Assembly: GCA_036936605.1 (NCBI GenBank)
Contig: JAUPFV010000002.1
Span: 250,749,305-250,813,304, forward strand
DNA: 64,000 bases
Reading direction: 5' to 3'
Origin: Limnanthes douglasii subsp. nivea
Lineage: Eukaryota; Streptophyta; Magnoliopsida; Brassicales; Limnanthaceae
The notes beneath the pieces are model-generated. The model was not told the origin of the DNA. It was given only the letters and a program-made list of their open reading frames with translations, and did no database searches. Position numbers and translations under genes: made by a program. Positions 10,660 to 23,122 of this stretch are shown here, piece after piece (within the stretch, counting starts at the first letter, position 1; every line of letters starts with the position of its first letter).

Positions 10660-11429
10660 TATCTTTGACAAGGATCATACTTTTTTATCATCTCTTTAGC
10701 ATCTTCCATTATGGTTGGCCAGTATTACCCTGCTAATAAAACTCTCCTGGTTAGGGTTCTATAGCCACAATGTGCAAAACCTTCTCCATCATGTAGTTCA
10801 GATAACACAACTTGGGATTCTTCAAATCCTAAGCAACGCAAGAGAGGTCTGATGGAATTCTTATAAATAACTTCCCTTAATATAAAGAAACCACGAGCCT
10901 TATACTTGATTTTCTTAGTCATGGCTTTATCCGGAGGCAATATCCCATCGGAGATAAACTGGAGAAGATCATACCTCCAGTCTTTAGGTTGAATAACGAG
11001 TATACTCATAATTTCTTCACCCTCTTTTTCTTGGCCCGTTTGTACGAATGGAAATTATTGCACAAGAATCCATGGGTAAGATTTAGAATAAGATATAGTT
11101 TCCAAAGAGTCTGCCACAGTATTCTCCGATCTAGGGATGTGTTCATAGAAGATATTCTTGAAGTTTGCGGCAACTTCTTTCAACATGAGAAAGTATTTAA
11201 TAAACTTTTCTTTCTTTGCTTCAGATTGTCGTTGAGCATGGTGAATCATCAATTGGGAATCACTAATTAACCGGACTCTCTTTGCCCTACATATCAGAGC
11301 TATCTTAAGACCAGCTATCGTTGCTTCATATTCAGATTCATTATTTGAAGCTCTAAAACCAAAACATATGGCCTGGTACATATTGTCACCATAGGGAGAA
11401 GTTAAACAAATTCCAGCTTCACAAGCCAT
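10660..11429 (-). pseudogene. Element B second RNase H and integrase zinc region
   Basis: 11429-11055 is an RNase H domain: NESEYEATIAGLK, LISDSQLMIHHAQ and NTVADSLETI. 11009-10725 continues with LSELHDGEGFAHCGYRTLTR and the start of the H2C2 region. An extra RNase H placed between the RT-associated RNase H and integrase is characteristic of the Tat branch. A stop around 11052 separates the two ORFs. Confidence 0.78.
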
Positions 11430-11537
11430 AGTACTCTATCAACTATCAGTTCGAACTATCAATTCTTTCTTACCCTAGTTTTCTCACATCTGTCTGGAGG
11501 ATCTATCAACATGAAATTCTACCAAGAAATCAACCAA

Positions 11538-12900
11538 TTACTGAGCTTTGATCACCGTTCGGGGCGCAAAATCAATATCATAATCACCCAGCTGCACTGA
11601 CCACTTGGTCATTCTACTTGACACATCAGCTTTTTGAAGAACACCTTTCAAGGGAAAAGATGTTCGACCAACAATGGAATGAGCTTGCAAGTATGGTCTC
11701 ATCTTTCTTGCTAAAATTACCAAGGATAATGCCAATTTTTCCAACTTCATATATCTACTTTCAGCATCCAACAGTCTTTTGCTAATGTAATACACCAGAC
11801 GAGGGTAATTGTCCACTTCTCTTACTAGCACAACACTTATTCCATACTCTAATACAGCTATATATACTTAGAGTTTTTCCCCCCGAACATGTTTGAAGAG
11901 AGTCTTAAGTGAAGACAAATGCTTCTTAATTTCAATAGAAGCATGATCACACTATGGAGACCAATTGAAGTCTTTGGCATTCCTCAATACTTGGAAGAAT
12001 GGAGCGCACTTGTCTGATGATCTTAAAATAAACCTATCAACGTAGCGAATCGTCCTATTAGCCTTTGAACTTCTTTGATATTCTGAGGAGGGTCCATAGC
12101 TAGCAAGGCATTAAGTTGATCTCGATCAGGATGAATTCTTTTCTCACTTATTATGTAACCCAAGAACTTTCCAGATCAGACCCCAAATACACTCGTTTTA
12201 GGGTTCAATTTCGAATTCACAACCTCTAAGTTAGAGAATATTTCTTAAAGGTCAGATATATGTGCATCTTCCTCCAAGATTTTAACCATCATATCATATA
12301 TGTAAACTTCCATGTTTCTGTCTATCTGATTAGCAAAAGATTTTTTCACTAACCATTGGTAAGTGGCCCCACCATTTTTCAATCCGAACGGCTTCACCTT
12401 ATAACAATGAAAACCCATGTCTATGATGAAAGTAGTGTGGTATTGATCCTTCAGATCTACTTATATCTGGTTATATCCTGAAAAAGCATACATGAATGAT
12501 AATAACCTATGTGCAGAAGTCGAATCCACCATCTGATCTATCCGAAGAACAAGATAAAGATCTTTGGGCCATGCCATATTGAGATCAGTAAAATCAATGC
12601 ACATGCGCCATTTGCCATTCTTTTTCATTACCAGAATAGGGTTGGCAGTCTACAAAGGGTACTGAGATTCTTTAGTGTGACCCCTCTTGGTTAAACGATC
12701 AACTTCTTGTACAATCACATCTGCTTTTTCCATAGAGAAAGACCATCTTCGTTGTATAACTAGCGCAACATCAGTTTGTATGGACAAGTTTGAGAAATAA
12801 TATCAACTGCCACTTCGAGTAACATCACTATTACACCATGCAAAGACATGTTGATTATTCATCAAAAAGGGCAATAACTGGTGTTTCAAATCTGATGCCA
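11538..12900 (-). pseudogene. Element B reverse transcriptase and RT-linked RNase H
   Basis: 11831-11538 reads LVREVDNYPRLVYYISKRLL, ESRYMKLEKLALSLV and ITKWSVQLGDYDIDFAP-like blocks, the RNase H-like end of RT. Farther up the minus strand (12900-11840) RT motifs are visible in several frames. These include the equivalents of the VKKKNGKWRMCIDFTDLN, MPFGLKNGGATYQ and EVYIDDM blocks around 12620, 12380 and 12310. Broken by many stops and shifts. Confidence 0.75.
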
Positions 12901-13029
12901 ACTTAGTACCACTTGTAACATTCTTGCCCTCAACGAGGGAGTGACTTTCAACCTCCTCAATAGGTATTATGACACTGGAAGCCTCCCTGCGACCATCAAT
13001 TTCATTTTCATCAGCGGAAGGCTCGAATA

Positions 13030-13470
13030 TTTGTTAATCTATATTAACCTTGACTATCTCTAAATACTTAGAGGCAAGGGCTGTTCATAACATTCTCTGG
13101 CTACTTTCTGGCTGCTCCAGATAACACCTACTTGTCCATAGACAGAATATTTCAAACATTGGTGGACCGTAAAGTCCACAACATGTATTTTGGAGAGCCA
13201 AGTCCTCCCAAATATTGCATTGTAAGATGTTGGGAAATCCACCACAACAAACACTACTCTTGAAGGGTCCTTTTACCAGCAACACCTCCTCTTCAAACTC
13301 CCCAATTACATCTGCAGAATTTCCTGTGAACCCTACAATGGTTTTGTTCCAATCACATCTCTTTGTAAGAGCTTAAAAACCAGAATGTTTGCCGAATTTC
13401 CTGTGTCAATCAAAATTCAACGTACATCATTTCCTCATATTGTTGCCTCTATTACCACAACATCTTCATG
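13030..13470 (-). pseudogene. Element B protease
   Basis: The minus strand has the aspartic protease region: an RILIDTGNSANILV-like block around 13410-13370, and then VVDFPTSYNAIFGRTWLSKI (13254 down) and a C-terminal QVGVIWSSQKVARECYEQ. The catalytic motif and the post-protease block match element A. The frame is broken around 13285. Confidence 0.65.
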
Positions 13471-13479
13471 AGGCCCTCC

Positions 13480-15160
13480 AATGTCTCTCAGGTCATCCTC
13501 ATCAAAAACTATAAAGGGAGATAAGGATTGATACAGGTGGGTGGAAGCCCCTCCAATGGGTGGCTAAACTGTGGACATGGCTCTTCCTTGATGAACTAGA
13601 AGGTACAATCATAGTATCCCCTCCGAAAATGATCAATGACTCAAAAAGGTTAATCAGACCGGAGACAATTTTGGTCTTGTCTGTTATTACCCCTACCTGA
13701 TTTTTACTCTGATCTGGATCAAGATACTCAGAGTCTATATCAAACCTTTCAGTAATTACCATTGCACCTTCCTGTGCAGATGTTCCAAGATTGTTCGAAG
13801 GACCAGTTCGGGGAGTATTGGTTGGTGCATTATCCGGTCTGCTTCCCCCTCATTTTTTGACGTAGGCTCCCAACATACCCCTTTTAATGAGGTTCTGGAC
13901 CTCTTGCTTCAAGACTGTACAATCATGGGTATCATGGCCTATGTCATTGTGGTATTGGCAGAAACGGTGCTCCAATTTTCTCTAAGGGATTGTAATATTT
14001 TTTCCTTTTTAAAATGAACTTTTTTTAGTTTTGTCATAGATTGTAGCCACACTTTCCCCTAATTTAGGAAATCACTCAGGTTGAACCCAATGTTCTCTTA
14101 CTTCTGACCTGTTGGCTCTGAGTCTAGTTGGACTTATTTTGCCGTAATCGGTTAGATCCTTGTCTAGTCTTTTTTGTTTTGTAATCGGATTGATTAACAA
14201 TTGGAGGAGTCGTTGTTGTAGTAGTGAACCTAATCTGGTGGTGTACTCTGGTTTTCTTAGCCTCCTCAACGTTGATTTTCTTCCCAACTTGATTCAACGA
14301 AACACCCTAAGTCATAGTCTTTTTTCAGGTCACTGAATCGACTAAATTACCAGGGTTCAAACCTTGTCTGAGGGAAGCAATTGCAACTTGTTCAAAGAAA
14401 TCTGCTAGCCCATTTTGTGTATTCACAAACCGGTTGATGTACTTCTTCAGAGACTCGTTTGGCTCCTAAGCACAATGGATAATAGTGTCCCCAATACCCT
14501 TAAGTTCATTGCTTCCAACAAATTTCCTCCGGAAGGCAACCCAAAATGTATCAAAGTTTCTTATGCATCCCCGATGGAGACTGTTTTACTATTTGAGGGC
14601 GCATTCTATGAAAGTTTAGGAGAAAGCCCTGGTTCAGACTGAAAGTGATCAATCAGCAACTTGTAAATTTTTTGGTTGGCTGACCTCTTACCCTTGCCAT
14701 AGTTCTTCTTAAGCCTGCCATGCCTATCCTTTTTTATTGAATGTTTTTTAGTCAGCCTCGTTTTATTTTTTGACCTTCCTTCATCACTGCTTGAAGACGA
14801 TGATTCTTCAAGCTCTGTCTCATTAGATTAACTGTTGGAGGACTCATATGTAAAACTCTCCACAGGTTTGGATCGGTGTGTGTTCTTGGAACTGAGATGG
14901 ATCTTTGGAGACTACTCATTCTCTCCAAGATTGTCAGTGTGGTGAAGTACCGACGCACCAGATTTTTCTTTAATCTCATTCTCTGCTTGTTTTATTGCTC
15001 TCAGTCCCTCTATCTAAGCTCTCAACTGGTTGGACTCCTCGATAGTATACTCATTGTTTTCCTTTGCAACTTCCACCTTAGGAGGTGGAAGATTCTGCTC
15101 ATTAGATCCATCCGAACTACTTTGTTTGCTGGTTTTGAATTGTGAAATTCAAGGACCATC
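13480..15160 (-). pseudogene. Element B gag
   Basis: Minus-strand pieces line up with the gag of element A: the unusual knuckle CQYHNDIGH-x5-C around 13960-13925, the linker MVITERFDIDSEYLDPDQ (13762 down), QVGKKINV (about 14290), and the capsid-like retrotrans_gag stretch (14640-14330) seen in broken frames. The N-terminal basic and Ser/Glu-rich part lies near 14980-14750. Frameshifted and stopped throughout. Confidence 0.7.
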
Positions 15161-15163
15161 GTG

Positions 15164-15181
15164 CTCCCACTGTGGTCGCCA
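15164..15181 (-). promoter_or_regulatory. Element B primer binding site
   Basis: The minus strand reads TGGCGACCACAGTGGGAG six bases inside the 5' LTR, identical to the site in element A. TGGCGACC plus TGGG resembles the complement of a plant tRNA-Arg 3' end. The exact tRNA was not checked. Confidence 0.65.
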
Positions 15182-15187
15182 ATTTGG

Positions 15188-15538
15188 TGTGATTTCTTTC
15201 GGTTTGAGGGTAATTTTATAAAGTGTTTTGGGAATTCAATGTTTAAGGTATAGAGTAGTGAGATAATGACGTTGTGTGCTTGTATTAAATTCTTATTACC
15301 CTCATTAATGAAAGTGATTGGGGTATTTATACTTAATTAATGACGTATGAGCCTTTCGGGTCGGATTTTGGAGACTGGTTAAGTTTAAGGACCCATTAGC
15401 CCAAGATGTGAGGTGACCAGCACCTAGCTTAATCACACTCTATTACATTTGTCTTGTTTGGTTTTTTTATAGTAGTGGTTATGTCCGAATAGCTCTCCAA
15501 ATAAAGGCAAGTTATTGTGCCTAAAATATCCGACCTCG
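15188..15538 (-). repeat. Element B 5' LTR
   Basis: Pairs with 3128-3477. The outer end reads GACCTCG where TCA is expected, so the terminal CA has mutated. On the minus strand a TATA-like TATAAATACC is present (plus strand GGTATTTATA near 15328). Confidence 0.88.
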
Positions 15539-16352
15539 TTAATAAACACGACCTAACTTAGGGGCAAAGTACGACGTTACAATATACATGTACGATGACC
15601 CCGCACCCACTCCCTTCACAAAAATTTCCATACGCCGAGCTATCTCTTCAGGTATTTTTTTCTTCTTCTCTGGTATACCACTGTTCTCGTCAGCCTTCTT
15701 TGACCTAACATTCTCCCTTAAATCCTCCAACACAATCACCTCGGGCACTTTTCCCTTTTCCTTCCGTACCTCCGACAATGAAACCTCGTCACCCTTCTTT
15801 TTTATAAAACCCCATCTGCTTCCTCATCCTCATCTGCTAACCTCAACTTATGTGGTGATATTGGAATAACGTTTAATACAACACAATTTATTTTTAGTAG
15901 AGAACACTCCTGCTACATATCCTCTTCCGACTGCGCGCTACTGTCTTCATGTTAACTACCTCCCCCGACATTTTGAATAGTCAATATCTCGTCTTACCTT
16001 TTCTTTTAATCTCGAGGGGGCAATGTGTTCTCCACCTCTACTGCCTCGCGGCTCTAGGGAACCACCAACCCAACCCTTTCATTGTTGAGTTCTCAATACC
16101 TTTTTTCCATCAAGGCTCGCAATCGGTCCACTATTGTAGTTTCCCTGCTATAATTCATATTCACTTAACCATCCTCTACAATTTCCAACTCCAACACACG
16201 CCACAATCAAGATTTCAAATAATTCACTTGTATAAACAAACACGATACTTCCTGGCCCCACGCGGTGTTGGCAGCCGCTTACAAACTTATCAACAGATTT
16301 ACATCCCCCTTTGACAAATATTCCCTACACCACTCATGGTGCTTTCCTTCAC
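15539..16352 (-). pseudogene. Element C antisense ORF, exon 2 up to the element B insertion
   Basis: After the intron the frame opens as EGKHHEWCREYLSKGDV. Positions 15778-15539 read KGKVPEVIVLEDLRENV, a Lys/Glu-rich stretch, and then YIVTSYFAPKLGR at the insertion point. It continues as SEVARGAGLV at 3127 on the other side of element B. The rest is broken by stops. Confidence 0.6.
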
Positions 16353-16430
16353 CTGCAAATTCAAATGTCCATTAAAAGGATGTCACAAGTGGACTATATT
16401 CACAAAAATCATATAGTGTTAAATTCTTAC
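16353..16430 (-). other. Intron in element C antisense ORF
   Basis: On the minus strand the donor is GTAAGAATT starting at 16430 and the acceptor GAATTTGCAG ends at 16353 (78 bp, phase 1). Exon 1 ends LERRWRAK, the same place as RWRSD and RWKSI before the introns of elements A and B. Confidence 0.6.
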
Positions 16431-16990
16431 ACTTAGCCCTCCACCGTCTCTCCAGTTGAATGTTCATAGTAGCACTGTTGTGCTCCCGATTCCAGGATAT
16501 GAACACAAATGTGTGTTTTCATTTATTATTAGATGTAGGCAACTCCACCAATCTTCTTACCCCCATAAGTTGTAGGTCGAAGAATGGAGAATGGGCTAGT
16601 TTTGCAACATCAAGTATAGTTATAAATCTGTCAGACACATAAGACTCTTTAACAATTTGAACTTAAAATTACGCTTAACAAAACCATCCACCCATTAGCC
16701 GTCAGTTCTTTTGGACATATGTTTATGAAACTAAAAAAAGTCACCGATCAAAGAGGGTAAGGGTACTCTTAGACCCCAATCGAAAATGGTCGTGTATAAG
16801 CATGTTTTTTTTTCTCGGTCTTGAAAAGGCTGCTTCTCAAGAACTGGTACCCTCGCTATAATGTCATTGGGTATTTTGTATCTATCTCTAAATTTGCGGG
16901 GACCATCGTCAATTAAATATCCATATTTGGGAGTCAACCGCGAAAATATTTCTTAAAAAATGAGTGACTTTCGAACTCCGACTCCATGTT
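16431..16990 (-). pseudogene. Element C antisense ORF, exon 1 (Transposase_28-like)
   Basis: 16937-16731 reads YKIPNDIIARVPVLEKQP and FDWGLRVPLPSLIGDFF, parallel to WGLRLPLDPEIV in element A. Farther down, in a shifted frame, come INICPKELTANGWMV and HTFVFISWNREHN. The true start is not visible. Confidence 0.65.
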
Positions 16991-16999
16991 GTCAATAAC

Positions 17000-18947
17000 A
17001 ACGCTGCATGCTTTCTCTTTCTTCTTATCATCTTACTTTGGTGCTATCAGAATCGATCAAGTGACTGCAAATAATCCAAAAGTGGTTATCAGAGAAATCT
17101 AATAGTCGCGATAGTCTACGTTGAACAGAACTACCAGCGGGTGGGTCTCAAGGCACCTAACCAAGTTCAGGAAAGCTTATCATAAGTGTTTTATGAATAA
17201 CCCTAATCCGAGACCGCTAGTACAATAACAATACGACAACCACAATAGGTTAAGTTTTGAGTATACATTTTTTACCAACGAGATATATGGTGCAAGACGA
17301 CGGTGAGAAGTTACGCTCCACAAAATCAAGAAGTTGTGTTTTTCTCTCTCAAAGTAAAATGCATAAATAATTCAATGAGTTACAAGATTAATTTGAAATT
17401 GATTTACCGTAGAAATTGTCTCTATATTCCACGTGTGATAAGACATTAGTCTTAATTCACATTAGTTAAAGTAACAACTTTGTAAGAACTGAAGCGATAT
17501 ATCTCTAAATATGCCATCATTGTGTTAGAGCTGTAATGACGCATGCGCTGTCTAACAAATGGCACGTTAATTATAACACTGGCAATCAATCGACTTATTA
17601 CCTGACATGATAAACTACAAGGCCACGTTGCAAACCGTTATTTCGATTCTTCCCATCTACTCTTCCCGAATGTTCTTTATTTCATCTACTATTTGTTTAA
17701 ATCTACTTTATGGACTAGAGGGAGACTTGATAAGGTTTCCCTCATTAGAGTGTATACTATTGGGAAATCTATAAGCAGATGGTAATAAACTGAGACCTAA
17801 ACAAGGCCTAACTGATGGTTCTTGGTATTAAACAGAGGTAACTGCCAAATATCATATTTAAGCCGTATATAACAAATATACTGAGGCTAAACCGAGGGGC
17901 CTTCGCACCATACTAAGAAAACTCGCAAAGTAGCATGCACACATCAGATCCAATAGTTGAATAGAGACCCAATTATAAGGCCCTAATGTCACCTCATAAG
18001 GAATGACCGAGTAGAGGTCTTGGAGAGAACCAGGCGCTGATTGGTTGAAGTCTCCTATACTAGGTCTTAGACAAGTAGAGCCAATCTAGAGTGACCGATT
18101 CGGTCATACCAAGGTCTCCAGAGGAATAGGTACCGGTTGTTGATGCCCGCAAGGCGTGAACATGATCAACGCATAATAAAGGAATTTAAAGAAAATGTAG
18201 AGTCATTAAAGATAATTTATGACTGGAAAATAACATAACTGGTCATGACTTAAGTAATAAACATAAATATAGGTACACGATCGCACTTAGTAGAATTATG
18301 TATTTAGTATGGGAGATAAATTATACTACAAGATGTATAAATATGATTGTGAATGTGTAAATTTTTATATTTTCTGTCTAGATTAATAAAATTACTACTT
18401 GGAAAATATTTGTGAGATTTTGCTCTACAAAATATCACAAGAAAATATATTAAACATAAATACAAAATACAAATAAAACTATACTTCCTTTTATATATAT
18501 TTCTCGAAGGTAAACATCCTCATGTACTTCTTCATGTCTACTATCAACGAGGTCCAATTCAATCTTGGGGAAATATATATTGTTTAATAAAATCTATAAT
18601 CCCCAAACCAAACACCTTATGCACCTTTTTCCTGGCATCATGCGGAGGGTCACGAACCCAAATATCTAGAACCAATTCCAAATATTGTAACGTGATAGAC
18701 ACATTTAAGATAAAACAACACATAATTTAAACATGAACTAAAGAATATCAAACGAACATAAAATTAACATAAAACAAATACAATAACTTAAGAACATCAA
18801 AAGAACATAAAACAAAATTAAACATAAAGTGCAACAACACACATAATAATAGTTAAAGTCATATCCTTCACTAAATGCATGATTCCAATCTGCATTCTCT
18901 TTTGAAATGATGTATTCCTCCACACAACGTGTTATTTTTTTTCTTTT
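17000..18947. other. Probable 3' end of element C and unassigned sequence
   Basis: No gene seen. By element plan the 3' LTR of C should lie here. A purine-rich AGAGGGAGAC (17717-17726) followed by TTGATAAGG is a candidate polypurine tract with an LTR starting at 17728. Since the 5' LTR lies outside the window this cannot be checked. From about 18200 the sequence is AT-rich. An inverted repeat with 12 of 13 matching bases is at 18410-18440. Confidence 0.3.
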
Positions 18948-19151
18948 GAAAATTAGTTACTTTTAAATTGAACAAGTTGAACACCTCACTCATTATTTTG
19001 TATGATAGGTTGAACATCCAAAATATTAGTTTTAGTTTCAAATAATTATAATGGCTAAAGATTTATTCACGACTGCATATAGATGGATAAGGATGTGCTC
19101 CTTTACGCCCATATATACACCCGTACATGTTGTATATTATACAGGTATATG

Positions 19152-19171
19152 TATATATATATATATATATT
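19152..19171. repeat. TA microsatellite
   Basis: About ten TA units. Confidence 0.9.
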
Positions 19172-19459
19172 AAAAATTCATCGATAGTCTCATCCAATCT
19201 CATTCTCTTCACATATTTTATGGCTTATAACATATCATTTTCTTCATTTAGAGTCCATTATATATCGAGCAAAATTATAAGTTTGATTAGAGGATATATT
19301 TTGCTAGATCAATTTTTTTGTACATAACTATGTTTTTTGGGATCTATAGATAGACAATCAAATGATGACATTGGTGAGATAAAATTTTAGGCGAGAGTAA
19401 TTGTTGACAAGAAAATAAAACAGTGAAAAAAGAAAATATGAGGAATATCGTAGGTGATT

Positions 19460-19760
19460 GGCGCCAATTACCATGGTGGTGCACCATCGTTGCATAAATT
19501 ATGGTTTGTTTGCACTGATGGTACTAATTGCATCATCGATTAATCTGGTATTGATGGTCTTACTTGAAACTATCTGTAAAAATACTACATACCAATGATA
19601 CATTGTAGCACCATCTGTGTGTAGTACTATGTACTATCTATGTGTAGTACTATGCATTATCAGTGCATTACTTATTCATTGACAGTGCTAATTAAACCAT
19701 CAACGCTGAGTCGTATGCACCATATGTGTAGTACATATGGACCAATGGTGCATAATTTAA
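19460..19760. repeat. D1 left array of GCACC-NN-TGGTGC motifs
   Basis: Degenerate palindromic units such as GTGCACCATCGTTGCATAA (19480), GCACCATCTGTG (about 19603), ATGCACCATATG (about 19714) and CCAATGGTGCATAA (19742), mixed with GTGTAGTACTATG repeats. A second array lies at 21480-21630, across the PMD pseudogene. Confidence 0.6.
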
Positions 19761-20069
19761 AGGTTGACCCCATCTAACATTTTAAAAAACTTCACTGTTT
19801 TTTTATGAGTTACATAATAAGTTTTTACTAACAACTTTGTGTAACGAAATAATTTATGAGCTGATAAAAGAACCCTTAAATAGTTTTTTGATTGAATTCA
19901 TAACCAAAGTTTTTTACTAATTTTTTAATGTTACAAAACGTTTCGTAAATTTATAAAAAAAACTTAGAATATCATTTATTACAATACATCATAGGTAAGT
20001 TACTAAATACAAAATTATTCATGGTCTAATGTAAACAATATTATCAGAAAATGAAAATATCATATGAAC

Positions 20070-20960
20070 CTACTCGTCATCGACTTGTGATATGATGAAA
20101 TATGAACTGTCATACAATTTTTGGAAGTAAATGTTTAAGCCAATCTTACAAAACTGAGCTATACTAAAAGTAGCGATATTGATCTCCCTTCTGATAGCAA
20201 ACCTAAATATCATTATAGGATGTGGTTCATACCAGATTATTCTGAATTGATGTATCACGCTATCACACATATAACATTCAATTGTGTTCATGACTAAAAT
20301 ATTATTTGTAAAACAAAAAATAACATAATATGTTATAAAACTGATAAGTAAAACATTCTGAATATTATTAAACATATAATAAGAATAATTTTGTATGCTT
20401 ATATCATTATTAACCATATTACTAAGAATGGCGCAAACACTAGTTATGGGATGCACACTTGAACCCATCAACCTTTTTTCGCAACGATCTAATAATATGT
20501 GATCTCGCAATGCTATAAGATGGGTTTGGTAAAGCTTTAAAAGCTGGAAAATCGTTGTATATCCATCAGCCTAGCACGGCCATGAAACCTAACATGGTCT
20601 CCTTTAAATATTTTGAATCATCCTCCAAAGCATGATGAATAAAATCCGACGCACTGGCCCCCTAACCTATATCATTCAATCCATTTCCCATGTCCTCAAG
20701 AAACAATAGAAAATTATCCTTCACATGTTTCAATCGGTATTTGTGAATATCGTGCATCCAGAAAAATACATAAGATATGCACGTAATACATGGTGGACCT
20801 TTCTATATTGGTCAACTGGAGATATTGGTCCCACGTAAATATATCTTTGAGCCATCTCAAACTAAAAGTCATCTCTTATGTTTACTACAACCGCGCACAG
20901 ACACCGTGCGTTGGTATTCCTAACAAGCAAACATACTCGGCATTCATATCTTCTCTCGTA
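20070..20960 (-). pseudogene. Plant mobile domain (PMD) pseudogene, D1 copy
   Basis: Minus-strand frames give RWLKDIFTWDQYLQLTN near 20850, a PIETCEG region, an LGGQ and MDIQRFSSF block, and further down MNTIECYMCDSVIHQFRI (20510-20070). The last corresponds to the 'VVEYHMPDRVMRQFG' block typical of plant PMD (aminotransferase-like) proteins, a family shared by host MAIN-like genes and by transposons. The D2 copy at 52909-53960 shows the same order more clearly. Several stops and shifts are present. Confidence 0.5.
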
Positions 20961-21479
20961 TCAAACTTTTCCAAATCCAAAATTCTACAAGCTATTGAGA
21001 GGTCTATCATGGAAAATATTTCATTATGATAGTCATCTCCACAAAGTTGAACTGAAAGGTATTAGTCTCTCGGTGTCAAATTTCAATGAAGACTTCATTC
21101 AGAACCGGACTAGTGTGATATTTAGCCAACTAACCAATAAAATAACCAAATAGATTGCCAGCCAGAAACCTTTTTGCAAACATTTTTCAGTTTTTCTGCA
21201 TGAACAAACTTAAAAAAACTAATATTATTTCTAGGTTAATCCATTTCTATTTGGGAGGTCTCCAATACAAACCTCTCTACTCGTGGGTAGTCCCTTTGTG
21301 TATCAGACAACCTGATTTAAATAATAAAAGCTGGACAAACAATAACTGAAATAAATACGAACAAAACCAATAGATTAAATTCTAGAATATGTTTTTTGAA
21401 AGGTAACCAAATTAGGTTAGGGCGGGAAAAAATTAATTTGATAGGTAATGGGTTATGCATGATCGCGATGAATGAGATT

Positions 21480-21630
21480 CATCGATGGTTCTTGGGTTGT
21501 GCAACTTGCTTCACACCAATGGTGCATAAGCTGTGTACCACAACTGCACTGATGGTGCATAATCCAAGCACCATCAGTATGCTAACAATGCACCGATGGA
21601 GTAAAAGTTGCGCACAATCGGTGCATAGTC
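21480..21630. repeat. D1 right array of GCACC-NN-TGGTGC motifs
   Basis: CACCAATGGTGCATAAG (21513), GCACTGATGGTGCATAA (21546), GCACCATCAGTATG (21568), GCACCGATGG (21590) and GCACAATCGGTGCATAG (21612). Confidence 0.65.
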
Positions 21631-21649
21631 TTTCTCATGATTGAAACAA

Positions 21650-23120
21650 TGAATATCACCCCCAATAAAATCCTAAATTCATATCGAACCACAAATTTAC
21701 ATACAAAACGCTACATACTAACAATTATTTATTCAAATTATATTTAAAAAAAAACTAAAAAAATTGAAAGAAAGAAAAATTACGTATGAGTAGATATAGA
21801 GGTAGATCATACTTATTCACCATTTTAGGAAGATCGTAGTGTAGTTTCCGGATTTAGTTTCTGGATTTCAAGAATATAAAGAGAATGAGAGTGAAACATA
21901 TAAATGAGTAATAAGAGTAAAATAATAAAATCATATATTTATAAAAATAATACTATGCAGTCTAATGAAGATATTTTTGTCTAGTAAATTGGTGGATCAA
22001 TAATGTTTTTCAGTAAACTCAAAAATAGGTGAGGATATCCCATATTTGAATGAAAATAACTCTTGCATATATTATATTATGTATCGTATATAATACAAAT
22101 ATTGGTAGATATTATTGTTAAATCATGCTTAAATTTACTTTTGATTATATTTTGAGGATACTAATTAATTTCATGTATAATTAATAAAAGAAACAGATTG
22201 ACGAACTTACTGTGAGTCATAATCACTTTCATTTGTCTTGAGGGTATGCAATATAGGTCTTGAGGGTTCTAATTTGAGAATTTACTAAACAGAAGTGGTA
22301 ATTCTAACAACAACTATCATCATATGAATTGATCCTTCAATGAGTGGGATCAAATGTCTCTGGATGAATCTACCAGAGGGAAAAATGAAATATATGTTAC
22401 ATACTAAATTAAAGTTTAGATTTTGACTATTTATATTTAGATAATATAATTCTCTTAATTGCATAATAAACCATGAAATATCCATCTTAATCAATGAAGT
22501 GTACGTTGTTTATTTATTATGTAAATAATTTGTTTTTATTCTTGCATCATTCTTGATGAAATGACTGCTACCAGAGATCATAACTTTTATTGGAGCTCTA
22601 GAATCTAATAATAAATTGTTGGGTTAAAAGATTTTTCCATATATATATATATATATATATATATTAGCTCAATCGGTATCTAAATTATATTTATTATTTC
22701 ACCATATAATCAACACGTGTCAACCTTTCAATTGGTCCTACTGAATGAAGATCGCTTATTTTTATTCAAACAATAAAAGGGATAAAAAAATGAATCATTG
22801 TATTAGTCAAAGTGAAAAAGTATAAATATGTTCTAAAATGATAATACAATCTAAAATAAAAGATACATCACTCCCATTAAAACTGAATACCGTCAAAACT
22901 AAGGCAACCTATATGTACCATGTGCTCTTAAAAGGTGGAGTGTATGTATAAATATGCTTCACCTTATCTGGTCGTTCTGAATTCTTTTATTCACAAACCA
23001 GAATTTGATGTCTATATTCTAAAACTTGTTGGCGCTACTACTCCCGTTGGATAATATAAAAAATCAACTATATTCACCATAAATTTGGAGGAGTCTTTCA
23101 ATTCCATCTACTGCATGTAA
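21650..23120. other. AT-rich non-coding sequence in D1
   Basis: No gene seen. Collinear with about 54960-56880 in D2. Contains a TA microsatellite at 22639-22664. Confidence 0.5.
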
Positions 23121-23122
23121 TA

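Larger units (their letters stand above)
3128..15538 (-). mobile_element. Element B: Tat-type Ty3/gypsy retrotransposon, decayed, with nested Harbinger
   Basis: Both LTRs are present (3128-3477 and 15188-15538), differing at about 42 of 350 positions by hand count. Gag and pol are on the minus strand from about 15160 to 9745, and a long ORF on the plus strand (3933-9215) lies between integrase and the 3' LTR, the arrangement of Tat-branch elements. Without the 2.5-kb Harbinger insertion it is about 9.9 kb. It is inserted in the antisense ORF of element C. The flanks are CTAAT on the left (two bases before the LTR) and TTAAT on the right, a possible imperfect target duplication. All coding parts carry stops and shifts, so it is not autonomous. 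Confidence 0.88.

Noticed and set aside
15588..16314. Plus-strand ORFs as genes.
   Set aside because: They are shadows of the minus-strand aORF of element C.
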